From positions 310,001 to 374,000 of the forward strand of contig NZ_MDEN01000066.1 of assembly GCF_001705435.1 (NCBI RefSeq): a stretch of 64,000 nt of DNA. The letters run 5' to 3'. This DNA comes from Pseudomonas graminis. Lineage in GTDB: Bacteria > Pseudomonadota > Gammaproteobacteria > Pseudomonadales > Pseudomonadaceae. The position numbers and the translations under genes are program-made. Below are positions 60,707 through 64,000 of the stretch, one piece after another; position 1 is the first letter of the stretch; each line of letters begins with the position of its first letter. Below the pieces are notes generated by a model. The model was not told the origin of the DNA. It ran no database searches and was given only the letters and a program-made list of their open reading frames with translations.

Positions 60707-62200
60707 TCAGCGTTTGCTGTTGCCCTGACTGGCGAACAGGTTTCGCTCCCTCGCCCAGACGATGGCTTCCGCCCGGCTGTGCACGTCGAGCTTTGAATAC
60801 ACCGTCGCGACGTGGTTACGAATGGTGTTGAGCGCCAGGTTCAATCGCGCCGCGATTTCCTTGTCCGCCAGCCCTTCACAGATCAGCCCCAGTACATCCC
60901 GCTCGCGAGCGGTGAGGTCGGTGAACGAGGCGCTGGGCAGATGCCGGGCATTGACGCGCTTGGCATTGGCCAGCTTTTCGATCAGCGTCTGACTGAACCA
61001 CGAGGCGTCCTGCATCACCGTCTCAATGGCCTCGACCAGCTCAAGCTCGGATCGCTTGCGCTCGGTGATGTCCATCAGCACGAAGAGGTAGCAGGCATTG
61101 TCTTGAATGGTCACGGTGTCAGCGGCCAGCACGCAATCCATCGACTCGCTGCCTTTCTTGCGGACCTTCAGATCGAGCCCGTCGACGCGACCGTTGGTTT
61201 CCAGAACGTTGAACAGCCCGTCCATCACAGCGCCATCTTCGATGAAGCCCAGCTCGGCGACTGTCCGGCCGATCAGCTCCTGGGGTGTGTAGCCCAAGGT
61301 GCTGAAGAAAGCCTCGTTGGCTTCGACGATCTGTTGCCGATCCGCCGTGCACACCAGCGTGGGCACCGGTGTCAGCCTGAATGCCTTGGCAAACCGCTCT
61401 TCGCTCTGGCGCAGTGCGGTTTCGGCTCTGCGTCTGGGCTCAAGGTCAGTGAACGAGAACAGCATGCAGTCCTCTTCATTCATGTCCAGCGGCTGCCCGG
61501 CGACGATGACCAGTTTGGTACCGCCCTCCGGCAGCTTCAGCTCGGCCTGCATCTGCGGGATGGTCGCGCCCTGATTCAGTCGCTCGATGGCGAGGTCCTT
61601 GCGCTCGGCGTTTTCCAGCACGTCCACCTCGTAGACCGAGCGGCCAATGACGTCCTCCCGCGAGTGCCCGGTCATTTCCAGAAAGCCCTGATTGACCTTG
61701 ATGAAGCGCAGGTCGCTCAGGCGGCAGATGACGGCGGGAGCGGGATTGGCATTGAAGGTCTTCTCGAAACGCTGCTCGGCGCCGGCCCACTCCGTTGCGT
61801 CAGCGAGGATCAGCACCAGCGATTCGGGCGTGCCGGTGCTGTCTTCGAGCACCATGCTGCGAACGCGATGCACCCAGCTGCGCTCATCTGCTTCGCCGGT
61901 CCTGCTGACCTCGATGAGCACATCGCTGAACACCTCACCTGCCGCCACGCGGCTGATCGGATATTGATCAAAGTCTAGCGGGTGATTATTGCGATAACGC
62001 AGGGAGAACTTCTCCCGATAAGCCTCGCCGTTGGCGCCCAGTTCGCTGATCTCCTCGACCCCGTGCATCAGCAGCGCCGCTTCGTTGGCCCAGATGATGG
62101 TCTGATCGACCTCCACCAGCATCACCCCATCCGACAGACCCGAGATGATCTGCTGCAACTGGCGGCGGTTGGTTTCTCTGGCGAGGATGGCCTCTGACAT
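60707..62200 (-). CDS. Three-PAS LuxR-type transcriptional regulator
   Basis: A 497-residue cytoplasmic regulator with no receiver domain and no membrane segment. Three PAS domains (about 10-130, 145-255 and 265-385) are followed by a short linker and a LuxR helix-turn-helix (LTARERDVLGLICEGLADKE then IAARLNLALNTIRNHVATVY, about 428-485). This architecture suggests direct sensing of redox, light, small molecule or a cofactor by PAS. Start MSEAILARE at 62200 has a GGAGAG-like site upstream. It is divergent from the membrane-protein gene, and the shared region carries three palindromes that are its likely operators. Confidence 0.88.
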   Translation of the reverse strand: MSEAILARETNRRQLQQIISGLSDGVMLVEVDQTIIWANEAALLMHGVEEISELGANGEAYREKFSLRYRNNHPLDFDQYPISRVAAGEVFSDVLIEVSRTGEADERSWVHRVRSMVLEDSTGTPESLVLILADATEWAGAEQRFEKTFNANPAPAVICRLSDLRFIKVNQGFLEMTGHSREDVIGRSVYEVDVLENAERKDLAIERLNQGATIPQMQAELKLPEGGTKLVIVAGQPLDMNEEDCMLFSFTDLEPRRRAETALRQSEERFAKAFRLTPVPTLVCTADRQQIVEANEAFFSTLGYTPQELIGRTVAELGFIEDGAVMDGLFNVLETNGRVDGLDLKVRKKGSESMDCVLAADTVTIQDNACYLFVLMDITERKRSELELVEAIETVMQDASWFSQTLIEKLANAKRVNARHLPSASFTDLTARERDVLGLICEGLADKEIAARLNLALNTIRNHVATVYSKLDVHSRAEAIVWARERNLFASQGNSKR

Positions 62201-62318
62201 GCTTGCTCTCCTGACGTATCAATGCGGTCGGGCTTCGGTCAGCCGGGCGCTCCACGCTATCCGACCGGCTGGCAAAAGCTTAGTGCTGCAGCTTAGTGGA
62301 GCCGTGTCGGCGAGGGTC

Positions 62319-62461
62319 GGTGCGAATGCACCAGATGAAGCGGTGCAAATGCGCCATCACAGCTCTTCGCGCGCTGATCAAACTGATGCCACGTCGCATG
62401 AGACGCGGCGAGTCAGCCCTCGCAGGCTCGCCCTTATCAACGCAGGTGGTGCATTTGCACT
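62319..62461. promoter_or_regulatory. Three GGyGCrwwTGCrCC palindromes in the divergent region
   Basis: GGTGCGAATGCACC (62319-62332), GGTGCAAATGCGCC (62342-62355) and GGTGCATTTGCACT (62448-62461) share a 14-base dyad GGTGCA-WW-TGCACC. The first two are 23 bases apart (about two turns); the third ends 52 bases before the membrane-protein ATG. The 313-base region holds no gene. They fit a LuxR-type dimer site, most simply for the adjacent PAS-LuxR protein. Confidence 0.6.
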
Positions 62462-62513
62462 GACACTTCGATTGCACGCTTGATCTGCATCCCCTGCACC
62501 AGAGGAAATTTTC

Positions 62514-63506
62514 ATGGCTTCGACCTACGCAACATCTGCCGCATTGGGCAACGCTTCGCCATTCCGTGTGTCGTGGGGATCGGTGTTTGCCGGTGCGGCA
62601 ATCACGTTGGTGACCTACCTGGTGCTGAGCGTGCTTGGCACGGCGATCGGCGCGGGCGCGCTGGATCCGATGGCCCAGGGCAACCCGCTGAGCGGCTTCG
62701 GCAGGGGCGCCGGCGCCTGGTTGTTCATCAGTACCCTGGTGGCCATTGCCGCCGGTGCCTGGGTGTCGGGGCGCACCGCGCCGGACCGCGGCGGTCTGCA
62801 TGGTTTGCTCAGCTGGACGGTCAGCACGTTGCTGACCACCTGGCTCATCGCGTCGCTGGCGGGATCGCTGGTCGGCACTGCCGGCAACATCGCAGGCAAG
62901 GGCCTTTCCCTGGCGGCCGATGGCGTGGCCGCTGCCGCACCGGGTGTGGGTCAGAGCATCAAGCAACAGCTGGATAAGAACGGCATCAGCCTGGATTGGG
63001 ACAGCCTGAAATCACAGCTGGACACCACCCTGAAGCAGTCCGGCAAGCCAGAGCTCGACCCTTCGAAGCTGGATCAGAAAGCTGACGTGGCTGGCGCCGA
63101 TGCCAAGCAGACAGCAGAACAGGCGTCTACCGATCCAGCCCAGGCGGGCGATCAGTTGAAGCAGTGGTTTGATCGCGTTCAGAAAGCCGGCGAACCGGCT
63201 TTGAATGCCGCCGACAAAGACGCGCTGGTCAACATCGTGGCGGCCCGCACCGGCAAGAGCAAAGCTGAGGCGCAGCAGATCGTCGACAACTATGCCCAGG
63301 CCTATCAGCAAGCAGCTGCGAAAGTCGCAGAGCTGAAGGCGCAGGCTGAGCAACAAGCCCGTGAAGCGGCGGATGTCGCGGCCAAACAGGTCTCCAAAGC
63401 GGCGTGGGGCACGTTCTTCATGCTGATCATCGGTGCTGCGTTGAGCTTTGGTCTGGCTCGGTACGCCCTGAGCTCACGTCCTCGTCTGCTGCTCGAGACC
63501 GTTTAA
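62514..63506 (+). CDS. Uncharacterised membrane protein with a central coiled-coil
   Basis: A 330-residue protein of unknown function. Three N-terminal helices (about 20-45, 62-82, 95-118), a long polar helical middle (about 140-295) rich in Ala, Lys, Gln and Asp, and one C-terminal helix (WGTFFMLIIGAALSFGLARY, about 298-317). Similar Pseudomonas proteins are annotated only as membrane or CAP-Gly-like proteins. AGAGGAAA precedes the ATG. It is divergent from the PAS-LuxR gene and probably its target, since a palindrome lies at the expected promoter position. Confidence 0.75.
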   Translation: MASTYATSAALGNASPFRVSWGSVFAGAAITLVTYLVLSVLGTAIGAGALDPMAQGNPLSGFGRGAGAWLFISTLVAIAAGAWVSGRTAPDRGGLHGLLSWTVSTLLTTWLIASLAGSLVGTAGNIAGKGLSLAADGVAAAAPGVGQSIKQQLDKNGISLDWDSLKSQLDTTLKQSGKPELDPSKLDQKADVAGADAKQTAEQASTDPAQAGDQLKQWFDRVQKAGEPALNAADKDALVNIVAARTGKSKAEAQQIVDNYAQAYQQAAAKVAELKAQAEQQAREAADVAAKQVSKAAWGTFFMLIIGAALSFGLARYALSSRPRLLLETV

Positions 63507-63559
63507 GGGGGCAGCAATCGGCTGGCGTTGCCGATTCTCAACCGCTGAACCAAGCCAAG

Positions 63560-63588
63560 GCCCGGTGCGCAATTCTGTGGCACCGGGC
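63560..63588 (+). terminator. Stem-loop after the membrane-protein gene
   Basis: GCCCGGTGC-N11-GCACCGGGC is a nine-pair perfect stem about 55 bases past the stop codon; only a short T-rich tract (CGTTGTGCCTTT) follows, so termination may be weak. Confidence 0.55.
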
Positions 63589-63721
63589 GTTGTGCCTTTA
63601 ACGGCGACGTTCACGCCACCGGAATCGAGCCTCTCGACCAACACGCGTGCGACCCAACGCACGTTTCAAACTCTTGGAGTACAATGCGCGCCACCGTGAT
63701 TTCGCTCATAAAAGGTGCGTC

Positions 63722-64000
63722 ATGCAGCCCTTCGCTATTGCTCCTTCCATTCTGTCCGCCGATTTCGCCCGTCTGGGAGAGGAAGTCGACAACGTCCTGG
63801 CCGCTGGCGCCGACATCGTCCACTTCGACGTCATGGACAACCACTACGTCCCCAACCTGACGATCGGACCGATGGTCTGCGCGGCGTTGCGCAAATACGG
63901 CATCACCGCCCCCATCGATGTCCATCTGATGGTCAGCCCGGTGGATCGCATCATCGGCGACTTCATCGAATCCGGCGCCACTTACATCACCTTCCACCCG
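63722..64000 (+). CDS. rpe: Ribulose-phosphate 3-epimerase, 5' part (cut by the window end)
   Basis: Pentose phosphate enzyme interconverting ribulose-5-P and xylulose-5-P. The first 93 residues are present; MQPFAIAPSILSADFARLGE, then VHFDVMDNHYVPNLTIGP (metal-binding His and Asp) and IDVHLMVSPVDRI are classic Rpe. The ATG at 63722 is family-standard. TACAAT at 63680-63685 may be its -10. In Pseudomonas gph and trpE normally follow. Confidence 0.97.
   Translation, partial: MQPFAIAPSILSADFARLGEEVDNVLAAGADIVHFDVMDNHYVPNLTIGPMVCAALRKYGITAPIDVHLMVSPVDRIIGDFIESGATYITFHP

Overview
The window is a chromosomal segment of a fluorescent-type Pseudomonas, most likely from the P. fluorescens/P. syringae side of the genus. 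Three things support this. The gene order from rpsU-dnaG-rpoD through tsaD, plsY, folBK, cca, spoVR/yeaH/prkA, glpE-apaHG-rsmA-pdxA-surA-lptD, amgK-murU-djlA and agtSR-agtABCD to rpe follows the known P. aeruginosa PA0575-PA0607 order. A GacA-boxed RsmX-type sRNA is present, which P. aeruginosa lacks. Pseudomonas-type REP palindromes occur throughout. No prophage, insertion sequence, plasmid gene or CRISPR array was seen.

Layout. 1-4.4 kb: a membrane diguanylate cyclase, a fatty acyl-CoA dehydrogenase with a PsrA-like site at its start, an rsmX-like regulatory RNA, a 53-residue YqaE/PMP3 membrane peptide, and a repeat-rich scar holding the first ~24 codons of a lost EamA-type transporter. 4.4-12.2 kb: the PQQ cofactor locus (pqqF, then pqqABCDE and the peptidase pqqH). 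12.3-15.4 kb: lysine catabolism (davB, davA) with an Lrp-type regulator. 15.6-17.6 kb: polyphosphate kinase 2 behind a PhoB-like box, and a FUSC-type membrane protein. 17.8-22.9 kb: a yjfIJKLMC-type envelope-stress operon built around a PspA homologue, with a rhomboid protease between yjfJ and yjfK and a helix-strand-helix N-terminal extension on YjfI. 22.9-30.8 kb: a tRNA(CAU), an RmcA-like c-di-GMP protein, and rpoD/dnaG/rpsU on the minus strand. 31-50.4 kb: conserved housekeeping genes. 50.4-59 kb: a DUF3530 protein, AgtSR and the AgtABCD transporter. 59-63.5 kb: an insertion relative to P. aeruginosa (REP cluster, iron alcohol dehydrogenase, PAS-LuxR regulator, unknown membrane protein). 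63.7 kb to the end: rpe, cut by the window edge.

How it fits together. DavB and DavA turn lysine into 5-aminovalerate, and AgtABCD/AgtSR take up and sense 5-aminovalerate/GABA, so two separate loci here serve one catabolic route. The amgK-murU pair recycles cell-wall sugars, and AgtR has itself been linked to peptidoglycan-fragment sensing in P. aeruginosa. The c-di-GMP proteins and rsmX point to motile/sessile control.

The least explained signals are: (1) four copies of a GGyGCrwwTGCrCC palindrome bracketing the PAS-LuxR gene; (2) two TCACATGTGA palindromes 52 bp apart in front of the yjf operon; (3) the rhomboid inside that operon; (4) a terminator whose 3' arm contains the only visible Shine-Dalgarno of cca; and (5) an RmcA homologue with no periplasmic ligand-binding domain. 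All functional statements rest on reading the sequence and family knowledge; no search was run.
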